A stretch of 64,000 nucleotides of DNA, from the NCBI RefSeq assembly GCF_003610235.1, contig NZ_RAPR01000001.1, positions 3,906,001-3,970,000 on the forward strand, given 5' to 3'. Made by a program: the position numbers and the translations under genes. Source of the DNA: Catellatospora citrea (GTDB taxonomy: Bacteria; Actinomycetota; Actinomycetes; Mycobacteriales; Micromonosporaceae). This document shows positions 27,685 through 36,214 of this stretch, in pieces. The notes beneath the pieces are model-generated. The model had not been told where the DNA came from, did not search any database, and saw only the letters and a program-made list of their open reading frames with translations. Position 1 is the first letter of the stretch. Every line of letters starts with the position of its first letter.

Positions 27685-28713
27685 ATGCGCTGGCGGGACG
27701 CGATGCGAACTGCGCTGTACGGGCCGGACGGGTTCTTCGTCCGCGAGCGGCCCGCCGACCACTTCCGGACCAGCGCCCAGTCGCCCCACTTCGCCCGGGC
27801 GATCGCGATGCTCGTCGCCGACGTCGACCGGGCACTCGGCAGTCCCGAGGTGTTCGACCTGGTGGACATGGGTGCCGGTCGGGGCGAGCTGTTGCACGGG
27901 GTGCTCGCCGCGCTGGACGCGCCGCTGCGGGCGCGGGTCCGGGCGGTGGCCGTGGAGGTCAGCGCCCGCGCGCACGACGCTCCCGAGTCACCCGGCGTGG
28001 CCGTCGGCCTCGACGGGACAGATCTCGGCCGCGACCCCGGCCCTGCCGCCGACGCGGCGGTCCACAGCGTCATGTGGCGCACGGACCTGCCGCGCGGCCT
28101 GACCGGGTTGCTGCTGGCCACCGAATGGCTCGACAACGTGCCGCTGGACCTCGCACGCGACGGGTCCTACCTGGACACGGAGCTGAACCCGTGCGGCCCC
28201 CTCGACGCGGCTGACGCCGCCTGGATCGAGCGGTGGTGGCCCGCGGGGCCGGACGACATCGTGGAGATCGGGCGCAGCCGGGATGAGGCCTGGGCCGACG
28301 CGTTCGGCGCGCTGGACGCGGGCCTGGCGCTCGCGGTCGACTACGGGCATCGGGTCGGCGAGCGGCCCGCCCTGCCCACGGCGACGGGGTTCCGGAACGG
28401 GCGCGAGGTGCCGCCCGCCTTCGACGGCAGCACCGACATCACCTGCCACGTCGCCGTCGACTCGATCGCGGCGGGCAGCGTGGACCGGCTGCTGCTGGAC
28501 CAGCGCAGCGCGCTGCACCGCCTCGGCGTCACCGCGCAGCGGCCGCCGCTGGCACTGGCCTCGACCGACCCGATCGGCTACGTGCGGGCACTCGCCGCGG
28601 CGAGCGAGATCGGGGAGCTGACCGCGGCGTCGGGACTGGGCGGTCACTGGTGGCTGGCGCAGTGGACCGGCCTCGACCGGCGGCAGGTGCCCTTCCTCTA
28701 CGAATACCGTTAA
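27685..28713 (+). CDS. MidA/NDUFAF7-family (DUF185) methyltransferase
   Basis: The 342-aa protein carries the DUF185 features: [21 protein letters not shown] at the N-terminus, a SAM-binding [15 protein letters not shown] near residue 62, [14 protein letters not shown], and [12 protein letters not shown]. The human member NDUFAF7 dimethylates Arg85 of NDUFS2, the complex I 49-kDa subunit. Here the next gene, 43 bp downstream, encodes the bacterial NDUFS2 homologue NuoD with that arginine conserved. A NuoD methyltransferase role is therefore a strong inference from context. The ATG has GGAGAG about 12 nt upstream. Confidence 0.85.
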   Translation: MRWRDAMRTALYGPDGFFVRERPADHFRTSAQSPHFARAIAMLVADVDRALGSPEVFDLVDMGAGRGELLHGVLAALDAPLRARVRAVAVEVSARAHDAPESPGVAVGLDGTDLGRDPGPAADAAVHSVMWRTDLPRGLTGLLLATEWLDNVPLDLARDGSYLDTELNPCGPLDAADAAWIERWWPAGPDDIVEIGRSRDEAWADAFGALDAGLALAVDYGHRVGERPALPTATGFRNGREVPPAFDGSTDITCHVAVDSIAAGSVDRLLLDQRSALHRLGVTAQRPPLALASTDPIGYVRALAAASEIGELTAASGLGGHWWLAQWTGLDRRQVPFLYEYR

Positions 28714-28756
28714 CAAGGTGCCCTTCCTTTCTTTGGGCTGGCTTACGATGGCGCGC

Positions 28757-29917
28757 ATGGTGGAGACGGGTGGGGCCCGGCGGGAGTTGACGGTCGGCGC
28801 GGGGGCGGGGGCGCAGCAGCTGGGCACCGACATGGTGCTGAACATCGGCCCGCAGCACCCGTCGACGCACGGCGTGCTGCGGCTCAAGCTGGTCCTCGAC
28901 GGCGAGAAGGTGCTCTCCGCCGAGCCGATCATCGGGTACATGCACCGCGGCGCGGAGAAGCTGTTCGAGGTGCGCGACTACCGGCAGATCCTGGTGCTGG
29001 CCAACCGGCACGACTGGCTGAGCGCGTTCAGCAACGAGCTGGGCGCGGCGATGGCCGTGGAGCGGCTGATGGGCCTGGAGGTGCCGGAGCGGGCGGTCTG
29101 GCTGCGCATGGCGATGGCCGAGCTGAACCGGGTGCTCAACCACCTGATGTTCCTCGGCTCGTACCCGCTGGAGATCGGCGCGATCACGCCGGTGTTCTAC
29201 GCGTTCCGCGAGCGCGAGGTGCTGCAGGCCGTCATGGAGGAGGCCACCGGCGGCCGTATGCACTACATGTTCAACCGCATCGGCGGGCTGAAGGAGGAGG
29301 TCCCGGCGGGCTGGACCCGGCGCGCCCGGGAGGCCGTCGACCTGGTCGCCTCGCGCATGCCGATGCTGGACGACCTGATCCGGCGCAACGACATCTTCCT
29401 GGCCCGCACCGTCGGCGTCGGCGTGCTCACCGCCGCGCAGGCGGCCGCGTACGGCGCCTCGGGGCCCGTCGCGCGGGCCAGCGGCCTGGACTTCGACCTG
29501 CGCCGCGACGAGCCCTACCTGGCCTACGGCGAGCTGGACGTCCCGGTGGTCACCCGCACCACCGGTGACTGCCACGCCCGCTTCGAGGTGCTGCTCGACC
29601 AGGTGTACGTGTCGCTGGACCTGGTCCGGCAGTGCCTGGACCGGGTCGACCGGATCGGCGGGCCGGTCAACGTGCGCCTGCCCAAGGTGGTCAAGGCGCC
29701 GGAGGGCCACACCTACGCGTGGACCGAGAACCCGCTCGGCGTCAACGGCTACTACCTGGTGTCGAAGGGCGACAAGACGCCGTGGCGGATGAAGCTGCGC
29801 ACCGCGTCGTACGCCAACGTGCAGGCGCTGTCCACGCTGCTGCCGGGCACCCTCGTGCCGGACCTGATCGCGATCCTGGGCTCGATGTTCTTCGTCGTCG
29901 GCGACATCGACAAGTAG
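28757..29917 (+). CDS. nuoD: NADH-quinone oxidoreductase subunit D homologue, isolated from other nuo genes
   Basis: NuoD is the 49-kDa subunit of complex I, which helps form the quinone site. The 386-aa protein shows [15 protein letters not shown], then [14 protein letters not shown] with Arg64 matching human Arg85, [12 protein letters not shown], and [20 protein letters not shown]. The ending GDIDK is also typical. No other nuo gene is in the window, so it is either a second copy or a relocated subunit. The ATG at 28757 lies 7 nt after TACGAT (28744-28749), which excludes the earlier ATG at 28748. Confidence 0.9.
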   Translation: MVETGGARRELTVGAGAGAQQLGTDMVLNIGPQHPSTHGVLRLKLVLDGEKVLSAEPIIGYMHRGAEKLFEVRDYRQILVLANRHDWLSAFSNELGAAMAVERLMGLEVPERAVWLRMAMAELNRVLNHLMFLGSYPLEIGAITPVFYAFREREVLQAVMEEATGGRMHYMFNRIGGLKEEVPAGWTRRAREAVDLVASRMPMLDDLIRRNDIFLARTVGVGVLTAAQAAAYGASGPVARASGLDFDLRRDEPYLAYGELDVPVVTRTTGDCHARFEVLLDQVYVSLDLVRQCLDRVDRIGGPVNVRLPKVVKAPEGHTYAWTENPLGVNGYYLVSKGDKTPWRMKLRTASYANVQALSTLLPGTLVPDLIAILGSMFFVVGDIDK

Positions 29918-29941
29918 CGCCGAAGTCACTGTTTCCACGAA

Positions 29942-29975
29942 AACGCGCCCTCCCGAGGTTCCGGAAGGGCGCGTT
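29942..29975. terminator. Bidirectional terminator between nuoD and the D/R-rich protein gene
   Basis: Perfect 10-bp arms AACGCGCCCT (29942-29951) and AGGGCGCGTT (29966-29975) separate the convergent genes. Confidence 0.75.
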
Positions 29976-29989
29976 CTGGCGGTCGGTGG

Positions 29990-31279
29990 TCAGCGGTACC
30001 GGCGGTCGTAGTCCCGGTCCCGGTCGCGGTCCCGGTCCCGATCGCGGTCCCGTTCGCGCACGTCCTCGTAGTCGGACCAGCGGTCCTCGCGGTCGGCGCC
30101 GGTCAGCGCGCGGGGTTCACGGCGCTCCTGGTCGCGGTACGGAAAGCCGCCCCGCCCCTCGTCGGCCCGGTCGTCGTCGAACCGGTCCTCGCGGCGGACC
30201 GCGGCCCAGCGGTCCTCGATCCGCAGCTCGGTGCCGGAGCTGTCACTGTGCAGCGCGGCGCGGCGCTCGCCCATCCGCACCTCGCGGCCGCGGTCGTCGT
30301 CGCGCACGGTCGTCCAGCGGTCGCCGGCGGAGCGCACGGCCGGCCGGTCCTCGTCGTCGCGGTCGGACCAGCGGCCCTCGATCGCGTCGGCGGAACGGTC
30401 CGACCAGCGGTCGTCGCCACGGTCGCGGCGCGAGCTGCGGGTCTCCCCGCCGGAGACCGGCTCGTTGGCGTCGCGGCGGCGTTCCAGCTGCTCGCGCAGC
30501 CGCTGCTCGGTCCACGACTCCTCGTTCCGGTCCCGCTCGCGGGCCCGCTCGGCGCGTGGCCGCTGCACCTCGATGCGAGGGCTCTCGGCCCGGTGACCGT
30601 ACTCGCCCGCGTCGCGGCCGCGGTCACGGTCGAATCCGGCCGCCGCGCCGCTGACCGGGCTGCCGTACACCCCCGCGCCGCGCGGCGCGTCCTCGCCGTG
30701 CGGGTCGACGATGGTGTGCCGCGTCGTCACCTGCACGGTCTCCGTGTGCCGCACCACGCCGCCGGGCGGCATGCCCGCGCGGCCCGAGCCCGGGCCCGGC
30801 TGGTGCGGAGTGGGTGCGGGGGCGCCCGCCCGGGCGGCGGGGGCGGGCACGGCCTGCGCGGCGGCCCGCACGGCCTCGGCGCGGACGTGCTCGAGCTGCG
30901 CGCGGGTGGCGTCCAGCTCGTGCCGGGTGGCCTCGAGCTGGTCGACCAGGTACTGGAACTTCTCCGCGAAGGCCCGGTGCGTGGCGTGGGCCGCGGTCGA
31001 GATGTCGTCGCGGACGTCAGCCCGGACGGTGTCGATCTCGTCGAGGATCATGTCTTCGAGTTCGAGCCGAACCGTCTCGGTGTCGCGACGGAGAGTGATC
31101 GACAGCCCGATCAGGATGACCGACAGGATGACCACGCCCACGGCGGCCCGCAGCGCGGTGCCCCCATCGGCCGCGAACAGGAAAATCGCAGCCAGGGGAG
31201 CGAGCCCGACACCTCCCCAGAACAACACCGGGAGCAGGCGCGCGTGCCGCTGATCATCGCGAGTGTCCGAGTCCGGCAT
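29990..31279 (-). CDS. Two-helix membrane protein with coiled coil and Asp/Arg-rich tail
   Basis: No family is recognised for this 429-aa protein. Residues 12-55 form two hydrophobic segments (LLPVLFWGGVGLAPLAAIFL and AVGVVILSVILIGLSI). A charged coiled-coil-like region (about 60-140, EKFQYLVDQLEATRHELDA) follows, then a Pro/Ala linker. The last 200 residues are Asp/Arg/Glu-rich and likely disordered, with a recurring xDRW core (DDRWSDR, EGRWSDRDD, GDRWTTVRD, EDRWAAVRR, EDRWSDYED), ending in an alternating Asp-Arg run. The ATG at 31279 is preferred over upstream codons. A cytoplasmic scaffold for nucleic acid or protein is a guess only. Confidence 0.68.
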   Translation of the reverse strand: MPDSDTRDDQRHARLLPVLFWGGVGLAPLAAIFLFAADGGTALRAAVGVVILSVILIGLSITLRRDTETVRLELEDMILDEIDTVRADVRDDISTAAHATHRAFAEKFQYLVDQLEATRHELDATRAQLEHVRAEAVRAAAQAVPAPAARAGAPAPTPHQPGPGSGRAGMPPGGVVRHTETVQVTTRHTIVDPHGEDAPRGAGVYGSPVSGAAAGFDRDRGRDAGEYGHRAESPRIEVQRPRAERARERDRNEESWTEQRLREQLERRRDANEPVSGGETRSSRRDRGDDRWSDRSADAIEGRWSDRDDEDRPAVRSAGDRWTTVRDDDRGREVRMGERRAALHSDSSGTELRIEDRWAAVRREDRFDDDRADEGRGGFPYRDQERREPRALTGADREDRWSDYEDVRERDRDRDRDRDRDRDYDRRYR

Positions 31280-31514
31280 GGTGCTAGAGGTTACCGACAG
31301 TTGCTTGCGAGGGGAATGCTCCACGGCCTTGAAATGCGAGAACATTCCGCGGGTAGATCGTCGCCGCCCCGTCCTGAACAGCTGCGCCACCCAGCGCGGC
31401 TTGCGCGGACCCAGTCGCGGCGCGCGACGCGCCGGTAATCGCCGAACCTTCGTCACGAACGGTTCAACGAGCGCCCGCCCGTTTCGCCCGACTCTAAAGC
31501 AGAATGGCACAGAT

Positions 31515-31564
31515 GACCGGAGCCCCGCTCGCGCCGCGGGTGCGGCACGGCCGGGGCTCCGGTC
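31515..31564 (-). terminator. Terminator downstream of the RbsC-like permease gene
   Basis: Perfect 12-bp arms GACCGGAGCCCC (31515-31526) and GGGGCTCCGGTC (31553-31564), 11 nt beyond the stop of the minus-strand permease gene. The rest of 31280-31575 has no gene. Confidence 0.75.
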
Positions 31565-31575
31565 GTCGTGTCAGT

Positions 31576-32856
31576 TCAGCGCAGGGAGGACCAGCGGTCC
31601 TCGTCGCCCCACTGGTCGGCGCGGGCCGGAGCCGGCTGCGCGGGCAGGTTCGACCACGTGTCGCCGCTGCCGGTGGACCACGAGGTGCCCGGCACGCCCA
31701 CGTCGGACCAGTCGTCCGGGGCCTCCTCGTCGAGCGGCAGCGGCCGGCCGAACGTCTCCACCAGCCTGGTGACCACCAGGCCCAGCGCGAGAGCGCCGGC
31801 GGCCAGCGCGTAGAACGAGATGTGCCACTGGGCCGCGTCGGCGTACCAGACGACCAGGGCGAGCAGGGTGACGCCGAGCAGCGTGCCGAACACACCGCCG
31901 CGGCGGCCGTACGCGCTCACCCCGCCGATCATGGCCGCGCCCAGGGCGAGCCCGGTCAGCTCGAAGCCTTCGGTGGGGACGACGACCTGCTCGGTGGCCC
32001 CGTTGAGCGCGGCCAACACCACACCCGCCACGGCTGCCAGCGCCATCGAGCCGGTCAGCGCCAGCACGGCCACGACGCCGCCGAGGCCGCCGCGCCGCTG
32101 GGCCGGGTCGGTCACCGGCCGGAACCGGCCGACCCCGCGCCGGATGGACCGGATCGCGCCGAGCAGGCCGGCCACGATGGTCAGCGCGGCGAAGCCGCCG
32201 TACAGGTAGAGCGCCTGCCCGGTGGGGTCGTACTCGCCGCTCACGGTCAGCGGGGCCGGGTGTTTCTGGATCCAGACGATCGCCACCAGCGCCGCCGCCA
32301 GGCTGCCCGCCCATCCGGGCACGTGGAAGCCGACCACGAGGACGGCCACCACCAGGCCCAGCCCGGCCGCGAAGGCGACGGCCATGCCGGCGGTGGGCAC
32401 CACGCCCGCCGAACCGTGCTCGGCGTAGTACAGCGCGGCGGCCGCGGCGACCGGGCCGAGGGCCAGGTTCACCGCCCCGGCGCGCAGCGTCGTGGAGGCG
32501 CCCAGGCCGAGCAGGCCCAGCACCGAGGCGAAGACCAGAAGTTCCTCGAAGTTCGCGCCGGTGATCGTGTCCCGGTGACTGTTGTTCAGCAGGAAGCCCA
32601 CCGTGACCACGCCGAGCAGCAGCACGCCCTCCCACGCGAAGTGCACGCCGAGCCGGTCCCGGCCGACCTCGCCGTGCGCGGGGTCGTCGAAGACGTCGTC
32701 CAGGTTGGCCGCGGGCGTCGCCCGTGGCCGGTACTGCATGCCGGCGACGACGCTGTGTGCGCCGCCGTCGGATCTGAGATCGGACTCCTCGCGGAAGCCC
32801 TCGCCGCGGTACCGTCGCTGCCCTGTCGCGTCGGTCGCTTCGCTGTCGTAGGCCAT
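31576..32856 (-). CDS. RbsC-like ABC permease homologue with cytoplasmic extensions (orphan)
   Basis: The 426-aa protein has about ten hydrophobic segments between residues 75 and 365. Two passages resemble RbsC-type sugar permeases: TLRAGAVNLALGPVAAAAAL (compare the DLSVG region) and GGVSAYGRRGGVFGTLLG (compare the GG(T/R)GSVxGTLxG region). No ATPase or binding-protein gene is adjacent. A 75-residue charged N-terminus and a Trp-rich C-terminus ending DRWSSLR are extra to the family. That last motif echoes the xDRW repeats of the neighbouring protein. The ATG has GGGAGG upstream. Confidence 0.7.
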   Translation of the reverse strand: MAYDSEATDATGQRRYRGEGFREESDLRSDGGAHSVVAGMQYRPRATPAANLDDVFDDPAHGEVGRDRLGVHFAWEGVLLLGVVTVGFLLNNSHRDTITGANFEELLVFASVLGLLGLGASTTLRAGAVNLALGPVAAAAALYYAEHGSAGVVPTAGMAVAFAAGLGLVVAVLVVGFHVPGWAGSLAAALVAIVWIQKHPAPLTVSGEYDPTGQALYLYGGFAALTIVAGLLGAIRSIRRGVGRFRPVTDPAQRRGGLGGVVAVLALTGSMALAAVAGVVLAALNGATEQVVVPTEGFELTGLALGAAMIGGVSAYGRRGGVFGTLLGVTLLALVVWYADAAQWHISFYALAAGALALGLVVTRLVETFGRPLPLDEEAPDDWSDVGVPGTSWSTGSGDTWSNLPAQPAPARADQWGDEDRWSSLR

Positions 32857-33013
32857 GACTCGCGCCTCCCGAGTCGGCTGCCGGTCGCGGGGTACGACAC
32901 GGCATACCCGAGGCACCGTACCGGCTGAAACGTGAATGCAACAGGGTCTACCGGCGACAACATCCCGCCGCCGACAGGTACCCGATAGTGGTCGCCGCCG
33001 ATCCGTTCGACTG

Positions 33014-33520
33014 TTACTGGATGTCCGGCTTGTCGTCCTCGGGGCGCTTCGGCACCCGGCAGGCCCGTTCCAGCCAGAGCCCGGCCCCGACCAGCGCCAG
33101 CGAGCAGACCAGCGAGGTGATCGCCGCGGGCAGGTCGCGGCTGGCCGCGGCGAGCCGCTGCCCGTCGACCAGCAGCCACAGCGTCAGCCCCGCGGAGAAG
33201 CCGGCGAAGATCGCCCCGGCCAGCGAGGACGCCTTGGCGAGCACCGCGTACCGAGCCACGGCCAGCGGCTCCACGCCCGGGCGGCCGGGTTTGCGCTCGA
33301 TCCGCGCCCGGGTCTGCTGCGCCAGCGCGAACTCCACGAGCGCGAGCGCCAGCAGGGTGAACGCGGGCAGCCACGGCAGCGTCGGCATGCTGCCGTACCA
33401 GGTGCTGATGATGAGCCAGGCGACGGCGGCCGAACCGAGGGCCGCGACGATCAGGGTGGCCGGGTTGGTGGGTTGCAGCCGTGGCTCCGGCGTCGGCGGC
33501 TGGCTCAATGCGGTCCACAC
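33014..33520 (-). CDS. DUF3180 family membrane protein
   Basis: The 168-aa protein has four hydrophobic helices (about residues 22-44, 50-70, 98-120, 130-150) and ends in a charged tail. This length and topology, and the position immediately after folK, match the actinobacterial DUF3180 family. Its function is unknown. The GTG start is 22 bp after the folK stop, so the two are probably cotranscribed. Confidence 0.82.
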   Translation of the reverse strand: MWTALSQPPTPEPRLQPTNPATLIVAALGSAAVAWLIISTWYGSMPTLPWLPAFTLLALALVEFALAQQTRARIERKPGRPGVEPLAVARYAVLAKASSLAGAIFAGFSAGLTLWLLVDGQRLAAASRDLPAAITSLVCSLALVGAGLWLERACRVPKRPEDDKPDIQ

Positions 33521-33542
33521 CCCTCACTCGTCTGAATGAGGG

Positions 33543-34070
33543 TCACTCTACTTCGAGCCGTAGGTGGGGCAGCGCCGTCATCGCGGCCACCTCGGTCGCC
33601 ATCGGCTCGGCCAGCACGAGGTCGTTCACCCAGCCGTGCCCGGGCAGCTGGGCGTAGGGCTGCACCTCCAGCCACGGCCGCAGGACGAAGGCGCGCTGGT
33701 GGGCGTGCGGGTGCGGCAGGGTCAGCTCGGGGGTGTCGCGCAGGATCGGCTCGCCGTCGGCGGCGAACGCGGCGACCAGGTCGACGTCGAGCGTGCGCGG
33801 GCTGTACCGGCGGGCCTGATGACGCACCCGGCCCGCCTCGTGCTCGATGCCCTGCGCGGTGAGCAGCCACTGCTCCACCGACTGCGCGCCGCGTACGAGC
33901 AGGGCGGCGTTGTAGTACGCCGGCTGCTCCGTGTCGCCCCACGGCGGCGTCTCGTAGACGCCGCTCACCGCCAGCAGCTCGCCTTCCTCGGCGAGCCGCC
34001 GCACCGCGAAGCGCAGATGGTCGGCGCGGTCGCCGAGGTTGCTGCCTATCGAGAAGACCACCGAAGTCAC
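33543..34070 (-). CDS. folK: 2-amino-4-hydroxy-6-hydroxymethyldihydropteridine diphosphokinase
   Basis: HPPK pyrophosphorylates the pterin before FolP acts. In 175 aa it shows VFSIGSNLGDRADHLR, VYETPPWGDTEQPAYYNAAL, the catalytic RYSPRTLDVDL and LPHPHAHQRAFVLRPW. The GTG at 34070 is chosen from the family N-terminus; longer frames are antisense to folP. It is head-to-head with folP, whereas actinobacteria normally carry folP-folB-folK in one direction. Confidence 0.94.
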   Translation of the reverse strand: MTSVVFSIGSNLGDRADHLRFAVRRLAEEGELLAVSGVYETPPWGDTEQPAYYNAALLVRGAQSVEQWLLTAQGIEHEAGRVRHQARRYSPRTLDVDLVAAFAADGEPILRDTPELTLPHPHAHQRAFVLRPWLEVQPYAQLPGHGWVNDLVLAEPMATEVAAMTALPHLRLEVE

Positions 34071-34076
34071 GACCGA

Positions 34077-34082
34077 TATTCT
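34077..34082 (+). promoter_or_regulatory. folP -10 element
   Basis: TATTCT ends 6 nt before the folP GTG, predicting a leaderless transcript. The divergent folK start is only 7 bp away on the other side, so the two start sites must compete for the same few bases. Confidence 0.6.
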
Positions 34083-34088
34083 CGCAGC

Positions 34089-34925
34089 GTGGCAGCCGAC
34101 CTGATGCACGCGACGCCGCCGGTGGTGATGGGGGTTCTCAACGTGACCCCGGATTCCTTCTCCGACGGCGGCCTGTACGACGACCTCGACGCCGCCGTGC
34201 GGCACGGGGTGCAGCTGCACGGCCAGGGCGCACACCTGGTCGACGTGGGCGGCGAGTCGACCCGGCCGGGCGCGTCCCGCGTGGACGCGGACACCGAGAT
34301 CAAGCGGGTGGTCCCGGTCATCGCGGCGCTGGCCGAAGCCGGTGTGCCGACCAGTGTGGACACCACCCGGGCCGCGGTCGCCGCGGCCGCCGTGCAGGCC
34401 GGGGCGGTCGCCGTCAACGACGTCTCCGGCGGGCTGGCCGACCCGGACATGCGCCGCGTCGTCGCCGACGCCGGCTGCCCGTACGTCGTCATGCACTGGC
34501 GGGGGCACTCCGCCGACATGCAGACGCTGGCCACCTACCGCGACGTCGTCACCGAGGTGCGCGAGGAGCTGTCGCGCCGGGTGGACGAGGCGCTGCGGCT
34601 GGGCGTCGCGGCCGACAGGCTGATCGTCGACCCGGGGCTGGGCTTCGCCAAGACCGCCGAGCACAACTGGGCGCTGACCCGGCACCTGGACCGCATCATC
34701 GACCTGGGCTTCCCGGTGCTGTTCGGGGCCAGCCGCAAGTCCTACCTGGGCCTGCTGCTCGACGGCCGGCCCGCCGCGGACCGCGACGCCGCCACCACCG
34801 CGACCAGCCTGCTGGCCGCCGCGGCCGGCGCCTGGGGCGTACGCGTGCACGACGTGCGCTCGACCGTCGACGCCCTCGCGGTGTGGCGGGCCACCGGCAG
34901 CCCCCGGCTGCGCTACGAAGGCTGA
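34089..34925 (+). CDS. folP: Dihydropteroate synthase
   Basis: FolP joins the pterin pyrophosphate with p-aminobenzoate and is the sulfonamide target. The TIM-barrel enzyme (278 aa) has both signatures: MGVLNVTPDSFSDGG and LVDVGGESTRPGASRVD. NDVSGGLADPDM, the pterin-site GLGFAKTAEHNWALT and the C-terminal RVHDVRSTVDAL are also present. The GTG start is fixed by the -10 element 6 nt upstream. folB follows after 2 bp. Confidence 0.96.
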   Translation: MAADLMHATPPVVMGVLNVTPDSFSDGGLYDDLDAAVRHGVQLHGQGAHLVDVGGESTRPGASRVDADTEIKRVVPVIAALAEAGVPTSVDTTRAAVAAAAVQAGAVAVNDVSGGLADPDMRRVVADAGCPYVVMHWRGHSADMQTLATYRDVVTEVREELSRRVDEALRLGVAADRLIVDPGLGFAKTAEHNWALTRHLDRIIDLGFPVLFGASRKSYLGLLLDGRPAADRDAATTATSLLAAAAGAWGVRVHDVRSTVDALAVWRATGSPRLRYEG

Positions 34926-34927
34926 CC

Positions 34928-35284
34928 ATGGACCTCATCACGCTCACCGGCCTGCGGGTACGCGGCAACCACGGCGTCTTCGACTTCGAGCGGCGCGACG
35001 GGCAGGACTTCGTGGTCGACGTCGTGCTCGGGCTCGACCTGCGCCCGGCCGCGGACAGCGACGACGTCGCCGACACCGTGCACTACGGCGAGCTGGCCTC
35101 ACGGCTGGCCGAGATCGTGGCCGGGCCGCCGGTCAACCTCATCGAGACGCTGGCCCGGCTGCTCGTCGACGCCTGCCTGGCCGACCCCCGCGTCGCCCAG
35201 GCCACGGTGACCGTCCACAAGCCACAGGCGCCCATCCCGCTGACGTTCACCGACGTCAGTGTCACGATGACCGGCGCCAGGTAA
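34928..35284 (+). CDS. folB: Dihydroneopterin aldolase
   Basis: FolB splits dihydroneopterin to the hydroxymethyl pterin and glycolaldehyde. The 118-aa protein contains GLRVRGNHGVFDFERRDGQ with the catalytic region, DTVHYGELASRLAEIV, NLIETLARLLVDACL and VHKPQAPIPLTFTDVSV. The ATG is 2 bp after the folP stop with GAAGG upstream, so it is coupled to folP. It is the last folate gene before the secretion-like cluster. Confidence 0.94.
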   Translation: MDLITLTGLRVRGNHGVFDFERRDGQDFVVDVVLGLDLRPAADSDDVADTVHYGELASRLAEIVAGPPVNLIETLARLLVDACLADPRVAQATVTVHKPQAPIPLTFTDVSVTMTGAR

Positions 35285-35321
35285 CCGGCGGACATCCGAC
35301 ACCCGCCACCACCTGCATGGC

Positions 35322-35350
35322 TTGTCGCACCGGTGGGTGCACCGTACGCT
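35322..35350 (+). promoter_or_regulatory. Candidate promoter of the secretion-like cluster
   Basis: TTGTCG (35322-35327) and TACGCT (35345-35350) are separated by exactly 17 bp. The predicted leader to the first gene is about 160 nt and includes the palindrome GCTTAAGC near 35475; no terminator separates it from folB. Confidence 0.55.
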
Positions 35351-35518
35351 CTGCTATGGATCGAACACCGGTCCTACACAACAGCAAAACCCCGGCGCTC
35401 CACCACGAACCGTAATCGACACGAAGCAGGGTGTCATCGGCTGCATCCCACCGCTGAGGACCCCCATCAGTAAGGCTTAAGCAATTGCAGCGCCGGTCGC
35501 GCACCGGGGAGGTACCGA

Positions 35519-35842
35519 ATGATCGCCATGGAACTGGTCCAGGCGGCGTGGAACCATGCCACGCCGAGCCTCGGCATGCTCGCCGACGAGATCCTGGCGG
35601 CGCCCGGGGATCCCGCGGGCGGCGGCATCGCGACCAACGACATCCTCACCTTCTTCGCCACGAAGATCTCTCCGATCCTGCTGGCCATCCTCGGCGTCAT
35701 CTTCATCGGCCGCGCCAGCAAGGGCGAGGTGTCGAAGGTGCTGACCAGCTCGGCGATCGCCATCATCGGCGTGGCCTTCATCGTCGGCGCGGGCGCGCTG
35801 CTGCTCGTCGGCGAGAACCTCATCGACATCATGTTCGAGTAG
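35519..35842 (+). CDS. Small two-helix membrane protein, VirB2/TcpD-like by position
   Basis: The 107-aa protein has a polar N-terminal 40 residues and two hydrophobic helices (ISPILLAILGVIFIGRA and SSAIAIIGVAFIVGAGALLL) separated by a short basic loop. This size and topology, just upstream of a VirB4-like ATPase, are those of pilin-like or channel subunits of type IV secretion systems. Sequence identity to a named family was not recognised, so the role is inferred. The ATG has GGGGAGG upstream. First gene of the cluster. Confidence 0.7.
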   Translation: MIAMELVQAAWNHATPSLGMLADEILAAPGDPAGGGIATNDILTFFATKISPILLAILGVIFIGRASKGEVSKVLTSSAIAIIGVAFIVGAGALLLVGENLIDIMFE

Positions 35843-35851
35843 GCGGAAGCG

Positions 35852-36214
35852 ATGCGGCTGCGTACGGACGACGACATCTACCGGGCTCGCCTGGTCTATC
35901 TCGGGCCGCCCGGATACACGCTCCCCGTGCAGTTGCCGTACGCGCAGTACGGCCTGTTCGTGCTGCTGGTCCCGCTCTACATGGGTATCCACTGGCTGTT
36001 CACGCAGCAGTTCGAGATCTTCCCGACCTGGGAGATCGCGCTCGCCATCGTGACCACGTCATACATCTTCCGCCACGTCGACCCCGACCGGCCCGCGCGC
36101 ATGGTCATCCGCACCGCGCTCACCGACTGGAAGCGCACCCGCGAACCGGTCGTCGAGCGCCGCGACCCGCGCCTGGTCGCCCGCCGCGTCGTCGTGCGGC
36201 AGGCGATCACATGA
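35852..36214 (+). CDS. Small membrane protein, TcpE/VirB3-like
   Basis: In 120 aa a polar start (DDDIYRARLVYLGPPGYTLPVQLPY) leads to two helices (YGLFVLLVPLYMGIHWLF and WEIALAIVTTSYIF) and a basic cytoplasmic tail (ALTDWKRTREPVVERR). The 'LPVQLPY then two helices' layout is like TcpE and PrgI/VirB3 subunits that sit beside the VirB4 ATPase in Gram-positive conjugation systems. The stop overlaps the next start (ATGA), so stoichiometric production with the ATPase is likely. Confidence 0.65.
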   Translation: MRLRTDDDIYRARLVYLGPPGYTLPVQLPYAQYGLFVLLVPLYMGIHWLFTQQFEIFPTWEIALAIVTTSYIFRHVDPDRPARMVIRTALTDWKRTREPVVERRDPRLVARRVVVRQAIT

